The position numbers and the translations under genes are program-made. Below the pieces are notes generated by a model that made no database searches, was not told the DNA's origin, and was given only the letters and a program-made list of their open reading frames with translations. This document shows, piece by piece, positions 61,701 through 64,000 of a DNA stretch of 64,000 nucleotides. The stretch comes from Larix kaempferi (taxonomy: Eukaryota > Streptophyta > Pinopsida > Pinales > Pinaceae). The stretch's first letter is position 1, and each line of letters opens with the position of its first letter. The stretch is from contig BSBM01000150.1 in the NCBI GenBank assembly GCA_027924585.1, positions 14,127,001-14,191,000 of the forward strand. The letters are read 5' to 3'.

Positions 61701-63597
61701 TTGACTATTCAATGAACATTGGCTGTCATCCTGCTGTTGATTCAGTTCTCAACAAGAAGGTAGGTGACGTGACTTGTTCTACATCAGCCTTGCAGTATGC
61801 AGTCCATTTTCAGTTGCTGTTTTAAAAAGGGTTGCAGATGTCTGTCTTGGTTCAGATATTTTGTTTTTGTTTTGGAACACAATTCAATGTATTTTATTTA
61901 ATGGTCACTGTACATAGTAGATACTTTTAGATTAAGTAATTAATAAGTAAACATGACTCATAGTGTTTTCTCTCCCATGAGGCTTTTGGTCTTCCAGCTC
62001 TCCTAAGGGACTCTAGATGTATTAGAATCATATTCAATCATTTTTCGAATAATGAAAAGAAGTAACAAGTTTCTCTCATATTCTGCTCTTTATGTCTGGC
62101 CATGTTTTTTTGTGTGTAAATTTGATAGTTCTTCCTAGTCCCACTAACCTTTTTAGGTTATTCTTGGACATCAATATAATTTCGTTTCTTTTCAAGTCAA
62201 AGAGTTTTTATTCTTGTTGTTTGTGAAGGAAAATTTACACTTATATGTTATCTTTATGTTCTTTCAGAGGCAGTGTTGTCGTGGTCTGCACCTTTATAAT
62301 GAATTGCTGCACACATTCTATTTTCTACGAATATGTGATTACAAGGAGGCTTCAAACCATGTGAATAACTTAGATGCTGCCTTGCAAGATGATATGCAGC
62401 AAACAGAACAAATTCAGAAGTTGAGTGCAGAACTTAAGAAAGTAGAGAGCAGGTTGTTGCAACCTAGTCTACAGCAACAGAAAAAGTCAGAATTGTCTGA
62501 GAAAAGAAAACAAATACAACAGGAGTTACTTAAATTTGAAAATCCAAAGTTGGATCACAATCGACAAGTGTCAGAACCTTCTAGTTTTGGGAATCCCAAA
62601 TCAATTTGGAAAGAAAAGCTGGAATTAGGCCCCCCTCCTCTTAATGGCGAGTGGTTACCAAAGAGTGCAGTATATGTCTTGGTTGACCTTATGGCAGTTA
62701 TATGTGGTCGGCCTAAAGGGTTGTTTAAAGAGTGTGCAAAGCGGATCTTATCAGGAATGTCTCGAATTGAAGGTTGAAAAGAGCCCATGCTTTGTCTCCT
62801 TGTCTATTTTTCTTTTTGTTCTCTCATTATGTGCCACAAAAATATCAAATGGCATTTACTCAAATTACCAATAATAATTTATATTTAGCTATATGGTAAT
62901 ATTCTATGGGTGATGTCTGTGCTTAAGTGCAGAGGAGCTGGGGAAGCTTGGAATCAGTGGGGATGTGAGAGGTGAGTTACTGTCTGTTGTAAAGGAACTA
63001 AATATTGTAACATTCAAGACATAATGCTGAATAGAAAGCTAAACGTTGCTATAAATTTAAGGGAAATCTTTCTTCAATAAATTTACTCAGGAGATTCTCT
63101 ATTGCATTATCTTACTTTCCATTCCTTATTCTTTATAAAGGGAAGTGCAATTATTTTGGTTAAGGAAGGAGAGTTCTTGCATGTGTGTCCATATAAACAT
63201 TAAGGGATCATCTTTTGTCATCAAGCTAGTTGACTTGTCACAATTGCCCACTGTAAGATTCTGTTTTATTGGTTCATTGACTTATTACAACAACAGCCAT
63301 TTGGATTCTGGACTAGTAAACTTGGATGTCGGCATGCTTTATTGGTTCATTGAGTTATTACAACAACAGCCATTTTGGATTCTGGACGAGTAAAATTGGA
63401 TGTCAGCACATGGGTGATGCATGTATTTACTTTATCATGTGAGGACTGATTTCGGTTTATTATTGGTTTTGACAGAAGTAGATTTGCAACATTGGGCAAT
63501 TTGGATGGCAGGTGTTTATCTGATCCTGCTTGTGCAGCTGTTGGAAAACACGGCTATAATAGAATTGACACGTACAGAGTTTCTTGAAGCACAGAAG
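10509..63597 (+). CDS. MAU2: MAU2/SCC4, cohesin-loading complex subunit (exons 1-7, 3' end outside window)
   Basis: MAU2 (SCC4 in Arabidopsis) is a nuclear TPR-type adaptor that binds SCC2/NIPBL and directs it to load cohesin on chromatin. The joined exons 10509-10721, 55031-55182, 58412-58553, 58753-58869, 62268-62772, 62933-62971 and 63476-63597 give 1290 nt, 430 codons, without a stop. The product follows the plant MAU2 sequence from its first residue (MEAVAEGLW) through EAICQSQVSF, SLLSQCYHLVG, FATSILHVHLMQW, YNELLH, GEWLPKSAVY, GRPKGLFKECAKRI and IWMAGVYL. Plant MAU2 proteins have roughly 720 residues, so about 40% is missing beyond the right edge. Introns are 44309, 3229, 199, 3398, 160 and 504 bp. 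All exon joins keep phase and all borders are GT-AG. The frame is intact, so the gene is probably functional despite its repeat-filled introns. Confidence 0.93.
10722..12559 (+). other. Start of MAU2 intron 1
   Basis: Non-coding. Holds a short GGGAAC hexamer repeat (about 11327-11350), and two AATTTCACCTCAAC...GAGGTTCCC(T/C) hairpin-like copies at about 12400-12430 and 12492-12516. No element border was recognised before the long-LTR unit at 12565. Confidence 0.4.
12560..12564. repeat. TSD TGTAC, left copy
   Basis: Repeated exactly at 17431-17435; defines the insertion of the 12565-17430 unit. Confidence 0.85.
12565..17430 (-). mobile_element. Long-LTR unit, copy 1 (probable solo LTR), containing a nested solo LTR
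   Basis: The unit is bounded by TGTTATCACAC and its inverse GTGTGATAACA and by the exact 5-bp duplication TGTAC. It aligns along most of its length, in the same orientation, with 44310-48747 and in reverse with 35510-40078. Without the nested LTR (14357-14980 plus TSD) it is about 4.24 kb. On the minus strand a TATATA box (14179-14184) lies near the middle, giving a promoter layout of about 2.5 kb upstream and 1.6-1.9 kb downstream. No protein domain, primer-binding site or second LTR was found inside. TG...CA ends with a 5-bp TSD indicate integrase-mediated insertion, so a solo LTR of a very-long-LTR retrotransposon is the best reading. A non-autonomous DNA element with an 11-bp TIR is the alternative. 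Confidence 0.72.
14357..14980 (+). mobile_element. Solo LTR (copia type) nested in long-LTR unit copy 1
   Basis: Starts TGTTGATGTATTTGTAACTT and ends AAAACTAACA. The flanks are GGTGA (14352-14356) and TGTGA (14981-14985), a 5-bp TSD with one substitution. The empty site is visible in the sister copy near 46430, where GGAGGGTGACGTCATCCCT is uninterrupted. It has a TATA box TATAAAT at 14683-14689. It is the same LTR family as the antisense solo LTR at 4143-4788. Confidence 0.85.
17431..17435. repeat. TSD TGTAC, right copy
   Basis: Exact match to 12560-12564. Confidence 0.85.
17523..17874. repeat. Cluster of short hairpins with CTTGGTC / GACCAAG and CCCTAG arms
   Basis: Within 350 bp at least eight short inverted repeats follow one another: 17523-17544 (arms ACCCTAGT), 17548-17562 (TGGTTAA), 17623-17639 (CTTGGTC), 17662-17680 (CCCTAG), 17705-17717 (TGGTC), 17726-17744 (CTTGGTC), 17796-17814 (CTTGGTC) and 17857-17874 (CTTGGT). 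Loops are 1-7 nt. The arms are near-identical between hairpins while the sequence between them is not, so this is not simply a tandem duplication. Function unknown. Confidence 0.8.
18845..19110 (+). repeat. Cluster of (T/C)CGATCTG motifs
   Basis: CGATCTG or one-base variants (TGATCTG, AGATCTG) occur about eight times in 270 bp, at irregular spacing of 20-60 bp. Likely degenerate short tandem repeats in an LTR or satellite-like sequence. Confidence 0.5.
20300..20830 (+). mobile_element. LTR-like fragment
   Basis: Contains CTATTTAAAG (about 20570) as a TATA-like box, AATAAAA (about 20648), then TTTGAGGGTTTTAACCACGT (about 20701), a block resembling the R/U5 region of copia LTRs. The borders were not found. 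Confidence 0.3.
22999..23003. repeat. TSD ATCCA, left copy
   Basis: Repeated exactly at 29838-29842. Confidence 0.9.
23004..24242 (+). repeat. Element A, 5' LTR
   Basis: Begins TGTTAGTTTTTG and ends AAATTTACA; matches 28600-29837. It contains an array of TTCGAG/GGCAC-type motifs (23336-23910), and AATAAA at 23985-23990 as a candidate poly(A) signal just before a CT-rich tract. Confidence 0.93.
23336..23910. repeat. Array of degenerate GGCACAAATTTCGAG motifs inside the element A LTR
   Basis: TCGAG occurs about a dozen times, and close variants (CCGAG, TCAAG, CCAAGG) several more, each usually preceded by GGCAC(A/G)-(A/G)-TT. Spacing is 20-55 bp. The same array is present at 28930-29505 in the 3' LTR. 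Confidence 0.75.
24243..24254 (+). other. Element A primer-binding site (initiator Met-tRNA type)
   Basis: TGGTATAAGAGC directly follows the 5' LTR. The canonical site complementary to the 3' end of initiator tRNA-Met is TGGTATCAGAGC, one base different. Confidence 0.85.
24372..25380 (+). pseudogene. Element A gag and protease
   Basis: The gag frame opens near 24372 without an in-frame ATG; the nearest ATG (24362) is out of frame. It includes the capsid-like region (to about 24950), a lysine/glutamine-rich stretch, and a CCHC zinc knuckle at 25089-25130 (CX2CX4HX4C intact). The aspartic protease motif DSGASSHMTG lies at about 25350-25376. Stops are at 24960 and 25155 (TAG where Gln is expected), 25218 (TGA) and 25378 (TGA). 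Gag forms the virus-like particle and protease cleaves the polyprotein. With these stops no full product is possible. Confidence 0.85.
25386..28605 (+). pseudogene. Element A pol: integrase, reverse transcriptase, RNase H
   Basis: The domain order is: GAG-pre-integrase (LWHRRMAH at about 25742), integrase core (HSDICGP, RSDNG, NGVAERKNR carrying the D,D,E triad, 25920-26260), the reverse transcriptase (from about 27180, with YVDD at 27640-27651), and RNase H (TDSDWAG, AEAEYMA, CDNQS, VADILTK, 28130-28520). A one-base frameshift lies near 25848. Stops TAG at 26554, 26809, 27274, 27439, 28000 and 28207 and a TAA near 27322 interrupt it. At 27274 and 27439 element B keeps CAG, so these were Gln codons. 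The ORF ends inside the 3' LTR at 28605. Confidence 0.9.
28591..28599 (+). other. Element A polypurine tract
   Basis: AAGAGGGAG directly precedes the 3' LTR and would prime plus-strand DNA synthesis. The same motif precedes the LTRs at 49304 and 52495. Confidence 0.8.
28600..29837 (+). repeat. Element A, 3' LTR
   Basis: Matches 23004-24242; AATAAA at 29580-29585. Ends TTTACA followed by TSD ATCCA. Confidence 0.93.
29838..29842. repeat. TSD ATCCA, right copy
   Basis: Exact match to 22999-23003. Confidence 0.9.
29843..32647 (+). other. Intron sequence without a resolved element
   Basis: The short ORF at 30311-30526 has no recognisable domain. A 22-bp sequence GAACATGACCTTGCT(A/G)TAGCTAA is shared with about 20823-20845. 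A cluster of TTGACC/GGTCAA motifs lies at 32460-32545. Parts resemble degraded LTR sequence. Confidence 0.3.
32648..32652. repeat. TSD AAGTG, left copy (element B)
   Basis: Repeated exactly at 49841-49845, 17 kb away, which fixes the outer limits of element B. Confidence 0.88.
32653..33044 (+). repeat. Element B, 5' LTR, 3'-truncated
   Basis: Matches 49304-49692. TATAAAT is at 32904-32910, followed by a GA-rich tract. After 33044 the sequence jumps into 5' leader sequence (homologous to element D near 59930), so 148 bp of LTR end plus the primer-binding site are deleted. Confidence 0.88.
33401..34558 (+). pseudogene. Element B gag, zinc knuckle and protease
   Basis: Starts at ATG 33401, the same start context as the gag of element D (60277). 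The gag capsid-like part runs to 33943, where TAG replaces the Gln expected from context (ETC-stop-EEAR). The same frame continues through a CCHC knuckle (about 34103-34144, CX2CX4HX4C intact), a basic stretch, and a protease motif VDSGDSKHMTG in which the usual Ala after DSG is Asp, possibly inactivating. It is followed by TGA at 34556, where element D has AGA (Arg). Confidence 0.87.
34559..35504 (+). pseudogene. Element B integrase, 3' end interrupted by insertion C
   Basis: Continues in frame with gag. GAG-pre-integrase (LWHRRFAH, about 34669), HSDVCGS with the first catalytic Asp, then RSYNGGEF where the second catalytic Asp is replaced by Tyr, and QNGIVERE with the Glu. A frameshift at about 35166 and TAG at 35208 (Gln expected, HD-stop-DLP) follow. 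The reading stops at the TSD of the nested unit (35505). Confidence 0.87.
35505..35509. repeat. TSD GTTAC, left copy
   Basis: Repeated exactly at 40079-40083. On either side the pol sequence of B is contiguous when the insert is ignored (RDVT / VTFDED). Confidence 0.88.
35510..40078 (+). mobile_element. Long-LTR unit, copy 2 (probable solo LTR), nested in element B pol
   Basis: Starts TGTTATCACATATATAGTAG and ends GTGATAACA, with TSD GTTAC on both sides. It is the reverse-orientation relative of 12565-17430 and 44310-48747; for example its first 40 bp match the reverse complement of 17391-17430. A TATTTAAA box at 38113-38120 divides it into a 2.6-kb U3-like and a 1.9-kb R/U5-like part. It contains a 31-bp tandem duplication at about 36269-36331, palindromes such as TGTGTTTATAAACACA (about 36560), and internal repeats of about 330 bp in its second half. 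It has no coding domain. It is in the sense direction of both element B and MAU2. Confidence 0.75.
40079..40083. repeat. TSD GTTAC, right copy
   Basis: Exact match to 35505-35509. Confidence 0.88.
40084..41965 (+). pseudogene. Element B reverse transcriptase and RNase H
   Basis: The linker (40084-40400) is degraded. RT follows from 40404: KWIYKINHA, KARFVARGFSQKEGIDYEETF, then YVDD at 41010-41021 directly followed by TGA at 41028. RNase H: HADWAGS (about 41502), STDEVEYMA, SDNQSC, IADVLTKPL (about 41871). Stops TAG at 40749, 40839, 41135, 41595, 41757, 41826, 41847 and 41868 occupy positions where Gln is expected. At 40749, 41826, 41847 and 41868 element A has CAG. A frameshift lies after 41030. 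Confidence 0.9.
41991..42440 (+). repeat. Tandem array of GTCAC...GTGAC hairpin units in element B 3' region
   Basis: Units start with GTAGTCAC at 41991, 42059, 42120, 42181, 42303 and 42393, giving spacings 68, 61, 61, 122 and 90; 122 is two periods of 61. Each intact unit carries GTCACGGGTTATGTGAC, a stem of 5 bp with a 7-nt loop, then GTAATTGAGTCTCCT. The array sits between the end of RNase H and the 3' LTR. Confidence 0.85.
42464..42573 (+). repeat. Second, 85-bp repeat type in element B 3' region, split by insertion G
   Basis: CAGGTGGTTGCGGTATGCAA begins at about 42471, and a second copy begins at about 42560. The second copy is broken by the 42574-49126 insertion and resumes at 49127, sharing GTAATGTA(T/C)G and GGACCCACC(G/A)GATG. 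Confidence 0.7.
42569..42573. repeat. TSD GCTGT, left copy
   Basis: Repeated exactly at 49127-49131. Confidence 0.85.
44305..44309. repeat. TSD GGTAC, left copy
   Basis: Repeated exactly at 48748-48752. Confidence 0.85.
44310..48747 (-). mobile_element. Long-LTR unit, copy 3 (probable solo LTR), nested in G
   Basis: Bounded by TGTTATCACAC and GTGTGATAACA and the duplication GGTAC. 4438 bp. It is collinear with copy 1 (12565-17430): the first 150 bp and last 100 bp are nearly the same, and the promoter region (TATATA at 46261-46266, minus strand) matches. Three internal repeat units of about 330 bp are marked by AAGTGCG or GGTGCG at about 44865, 45187 and 45524. It has the uninterrupted target of the solo LTR nested in copy 1. 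No coding domain. Confidence 0.75.
48748..48752. repeat. TSD GGTAC, right copy
   Basis: Exact match to 44305-44309. Confidence 0.85.
49127..49131. repeat. TSD GCTGT, right copy
   Basis: Exact match to 42569-42573. Confidence 0.85.
49295..49303 (+). other. Element B polypurine tract
   Basis: AAGAGGGAG directly upstream of the 3' LTR, as in elements A and H. Confidence 0.8.
49304..49840 (+). repeat. Element B, 3' LTR (complete, 537 bp)
   Basis: Starts TGTTGAAGAATGTAAC and ends AAATTCTAACA, followed by TSD AAGTG. TATAAAT at 49554-49560. Its last 148 bp are missing from the 5' LTR but present in the LTR of element D (59223-59802). Confidence 0.92.
49841..49845. repeat. TSD AAGTG, right copy
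   Basis: Exact match to 32648-32652. Confidence 0.88.
49846..51300 (-). mobile_element. Diverged relative of the long-LTR family (fragment)
   Basis: Short blocks match the U3 part of copies 1 and 3 in the same orientation and order: CTCACAAATGGAT (about 50131) and CAGAGCCGAGACAC (about 50610), followed by AACA(T/G)GG(A/G) and an ACAAAGAGGT-like block. The rest is diverged, and no border or TSD was found. Confidence 0.4.
51300..51540 (+). promoter_or_regulatory. AT-rich promoter-like segment, paralogous to 57600-57800
   Basis: Contains ATAATAATAATTAATTAATA, then GGATGCAAC, TCACCAAGGTGCC, and (AT)n before CACTCTCATT. The same order of blocks occurs at 57630-57780. The TA run could act as a TATA box. 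Origin unknown. Confidence 0.4.
51560..52494 (+). pseudogene. Element H: copia RT C-terminus and RNase H, 5'-truncated
   Basis: Starts just after the expected YVDD position and reads MAIEFEMD, MHYFLGLKVWQ, QGKYAIEILKKF and MEDCKPMATPM (51618-51780), closely related to elements A and B. RNase H remnants follow: NSNWAGSA (about 52018) and CDNQSC-like (about 52248). Several stops and frameshifts are present. It ends in the polypurine tract AAGAGGGAG at 52486-52494. Confidence 0.85.
52495..52640 (+). repeat. Start of the 3' LTR of element H (end not found)
   Basis: TGTTGAGAAATGTAGCTCGT follows directly on the polypurine tract. Only the start is certain; the LTR may extend several hundred bases. 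Confidence 0.6.
53662..54180 (-). pseudogene. Antisense copia reverse-transcriptase fragment (different family)
   Basis: The minus strand encodes the N-terminal part of a copia RT with the landmarks KWVYRTKFNSDG, DKYKARLVAKGYAQREGIDY, FGWQVHYMNIKSAFLN and EEEYMEQPERF, then a damaged KALYGLKQA region near 53662-53690. TAG stops interrupt it (for example after GIDYEE). No LTR or integrase was found next to it. The family differs from A, B, D and H, being of the type with KGYAQREG rather than RGFSQKEG, and it is the only copia pol fragment here antisense to MAU2. Confidence 0.85.
54181..55030 (+). other. End of MAU2 intron 1
   Basis: Non-coding, AT-rich. The last bases before exon 2 are TTTATGCAG, a good acceptor. 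Confidence 0.6.
55031..55182 (+). CDS. MAU2: MAU2 exon 2
   Basis: Acceptor ATGCAG at 55025-55030, donor GTATGC at 55183. Encodes QLLLKQIPSCFELKC, SLLSQCYHLVG and ASSAGEG, continuing exactly where exon 1 stops. 152 nt; ends in phase 2, completed by the first base of exon 3. Confidence 0.93.
56113..56146. repeat. AT-rich palindrome
   Basis: The arms AATATTATAA / TTATAATATT enclose a centre that is itself nearly palindromic. More TTATAATAAT repeats follow up to about 56245. Confidence 0.75.
56369..57610 (+). pseudogene. Broken coiled-coil ORF, possibly from a retroelement or endogenous pararetrovirus
   Basis: Starts at ATG 56369. The frame is Lys/Glu/Gln/Asn-rich with heptad-like spacing and is interrupted by several stops (for example near 56477 and 56626) until about 57000. 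A longer open part spans 57214-57462, and coding-like sequence ends near 57620 with a segment of the form ..FEDKAF.., an acidic tail seen near the 3' end of some plant gypsy and caulimovirid-type elements. No RT, RNase H, movement-protein or coat-protein motif is present, so assignment is open. The AT-rich promoter-like segment follows directly. Confidence 0.35.
57600..57800 (+). promoter_or_regulatory. AT-rich promoter-like segment, paralogous to 51300-51540
   Basis: The blocks ATAATAATAATTATTA, GGATGCAAC, GAGTCACTAAATGCC, TATATATA (about 57732) and CATTCTCATT appear in the same order as at 51300-51500. Likely a terminal or long-terminal region of one element family. Confidence 0.4.
58412..58553 (+). 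CDS. MAU2: MAU2 exon 3
   Basis: Acceptor AG at 58410-58411, donor GTCTAT at 58554. Encodes ESAKLWSCNFSLQLANAL, EGDFQGAIRALESG and MKYPELE. 142 nt; with exon 2 the total is divisible by three, ends phase 0. This exon is read in a frame with no in-frame ATG, so it is easily missed by ORF finding. Confidence 0.93.
58753..58869 (+). CDS. MAU2: MAU2 exon 4
   Basis: Acceptor GCAAG at 58748-58752, donor GTATGT at 58870. Encodes MVFATSILHVHLMQWEDA, then a variable Cys/Trp-containing stretch ending PQDQ. 117 nt, phase 0 at both ends. FATSILHVHLMQW is one of the most conserved parts of plant MAU2. Confidence 0.94.
59223..59802 (+). repeat. Element D, 5' LTR (580 bp)
   Basis: Starts TGTTGAAGATGATGTAAC and ends AAATTCTAACA, as the element B 3' LTR does. 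TATAAAT at 59426-59432. Confidence 0.88.
59803..59815 (+). other. Element D primer-binding site
   Basis: TGCTATCAGAGCC directly follows the LTR; one mismatch from the initiator tRNA-Met site TGGTATCAGAGC. Confidence 0.85.
60277..61405 (+). pseudogene. Element D gag, zinc knuckle and protease
   Basis: ATG 60277 opens gag (NFRAWKYRMLLILEEND, EGKNINQKMTLRTQLK). TAG at 60616 replaces a Gln that element B retains (KMQ). A frameshift lies near 60700. The CCHC knuckle at about 60877-60920 (CYSCQKIGHIARNC) is intact, and the protease motif VDSGASKHLTS lies at about 61080. The frame ends at 61403-61405; a deletion then joins to a short KGCA remnant near 61449. Confidence 0.87.
61481..62267 (+). other. 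End of MAU2 intron 4, with an exon-like ORF at about 61640-61763
   Basis: A short open stretch ending NKK followed by GTAGGT (61764) looks like an exon with a donor. It has no counterpart in MAU2, where exon 4 (PQDQ) joins exon 5 (RQCC) directly, and no family was recognised. Confidence 0.4.
62268..62772 (+). CDS. MAU2: MAU2 exon 5
   Basis: Acceptor TTTCAG at 62262-62267, donor GTTGAA at 62773 (weak beyond GT). Encodes LYNELLHTFYFLRICDYKEA, a Gln/Lys/Glu-rich coiled linker of about 60 residues that is variable in the family, then GEWLPKSAVYVLVDL and GRPKGLFKECAKRILSGM. 505 nt, ends phase 1. Confidence 0.95.
62933..62971 (+). CDS. MAU2: MAU2 exon 6 (39 nt)
   Basis: Acceptor GTGCAG at 62927-62932, donor GTGAGT at 62972. 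Encodes EELGKLGISGDVR; the first codon is completed by the last base of exon 5. Matches the (D/E)ELxKLGI segment of plant MAU2. Confidence 0.9.
63476..63597 (+). CDS. MAU2: MAU2 exon 7
   Basis: Acceptor GACAG at 63471-63475, donor GTGAGC at 63598. Encodes EVDLQHWAIWMAGVYLILL and LTRTEFLEAQK; phase 0 at the end. The next exon (expected to begin with sequence like ALVQMKNW) is beyond the window. Confidence 0.93.
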
Positions 63598-64000
63598 GTG
63601 AGCAACTCGTTTCTAAAGTAGGGCACATGTTTAATGGTTATTATCTATGTTGCACTAGTTTCTGGAGCACAAGAATGCCTGAAACAGCTAGAAATTTCAC
63701 CCAAATTTGTGGGAAATGACAGGTTGGGAGCAGTAATAACACACACACACATATATTATTAAAAAACAAAAGTTAGTAAAAACTGGGGGAGTCGGGCATG
63801 TTAGAGAGCTCTCTAATGGTCTTATAACATGTGTGACCATTAATACCTATTAATATTAAGAAGGGCTTAATAATAATATTCATAAAACTATATATAGTTT
63901 TATGAATATTATTATTAAGCCCTTCTTAATATTAATAGGTATTAATGGTCACACATGTTATAAGACCATTAGAGAGCCCTCTATTATGCTCTCTACTATA
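63598..64000 (+). other. Start of MAU2 intron 7, with a foldback
   Basis: Holds a short (AC)n repeat at 63738-63755 and the inverted repeat at 63796-63989. Confidence 0.7.
63796..63989. repeat. Foldback / MITE-like inverted repeat, arms about 97 bp
   Basis: The sequence is symmetrical around 63892/63893: 63803-63892 pairs with 63893-63982 with a single mismatch, without a loop, and weaker pairing extends to 63796/63989. Centre ATAAAACTATATATAGTTTT. It may extend slightly past the right edge. Such structures are typical of foldback MITEs and can form long hairpin RNAs. Confidence 0.88.

Noticed and set aside
61640-61763. Extra exon of MAU2
   Set aside because: Exons 4 and 5 already join in phase with full homology; including this segment would insert residues absent from plant MAU2.

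Overview
The window is plant nuclear DNA. It carries one recognisable host gene, the 5' two thirds of MAU2/SCC4, the adaptor subunit of the cohesin loader. The rest is mostly retrotransposon sequence at different stages of decay. The 44.3-kb first intron, the long-LTR elements and the dominance of old Ty1/copia copies suggest a large-genome seed plant, most likely a gymnosperm. That assignment is inference; nothing here identifies a species.

Region 1-10.4 kb lies upstream of the gene. It holds the end of a CACTA (En/Spm-type) DNA transposon (1-1784) with its own internal tandem repeats, a 3 x 120-bp tandem repeat (2252-2600), a decayed ORF of unknown function split by an antisense solo LTR (4143-4788), two tRNA-derived SINE-like segments on the minus strand (about 6.5-6.96 kb), and a broken coiled-coil ORF (7828-8975) followed by LTR-like sequence.

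The gene starts at ATG 10509, about 90 bp downstream of a TATA box. Seven exons can be placed by homology, GT-AG borders and reading phase: 10509-10721, 55031-55182, 58412-58553, 58753-58869, 62268-62772, 62933-62971 and 63476-63597. They encode 430 residues; the remainder lies beyond the right edge.

Intron 1 (10722-55030) is a stack of retroelements whose borders can be fixed by target-site duplications. A long-LTR unit (12565-17430, TSD TGTAC) contains a solo LTR (14357-14980). A complete copia element lies at 23004-29837 (TSD ATCCA). A second copia element spans 32653-49840 (TSD AAGTG). Its pol gene is interrupted by a long-LTR unit (35510-40078, TSD GTTAC), and its 3' region by a 2.1-kb solo-LTR-like unit (42574-49126, TSD GCTGT), which itself carries another long-LTR unit (44310-48747, TSD GGTAC). 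Copia fragments at 51.56-52.6 kb (sense) and 53.66-54.18 kb (antisense) complete the intron. Intron 2 contains an AT-rich foldback and a broken coiled-coil ORF. Intron 4 contains a 3'-truncated copia element (59223 to about 61480). The sequence after exon 7 contains a near-perfect foldback (63796-63989).

The most interesting signals are: (1) the three TG...CA long-LTR units of 4.4-4.9 kb, a candidate undescribed family with 5-bp TSDs that all end in TAC; (2) the strong excess of CAG-to-TAG nonsense changes in the copia reading frames, a footprint expected from CHG methylation; (3) nesting inside one host intron that can be resolved to the base; and (4) several arrays of short hairpins or motifs inside retroelement non-coding regions.
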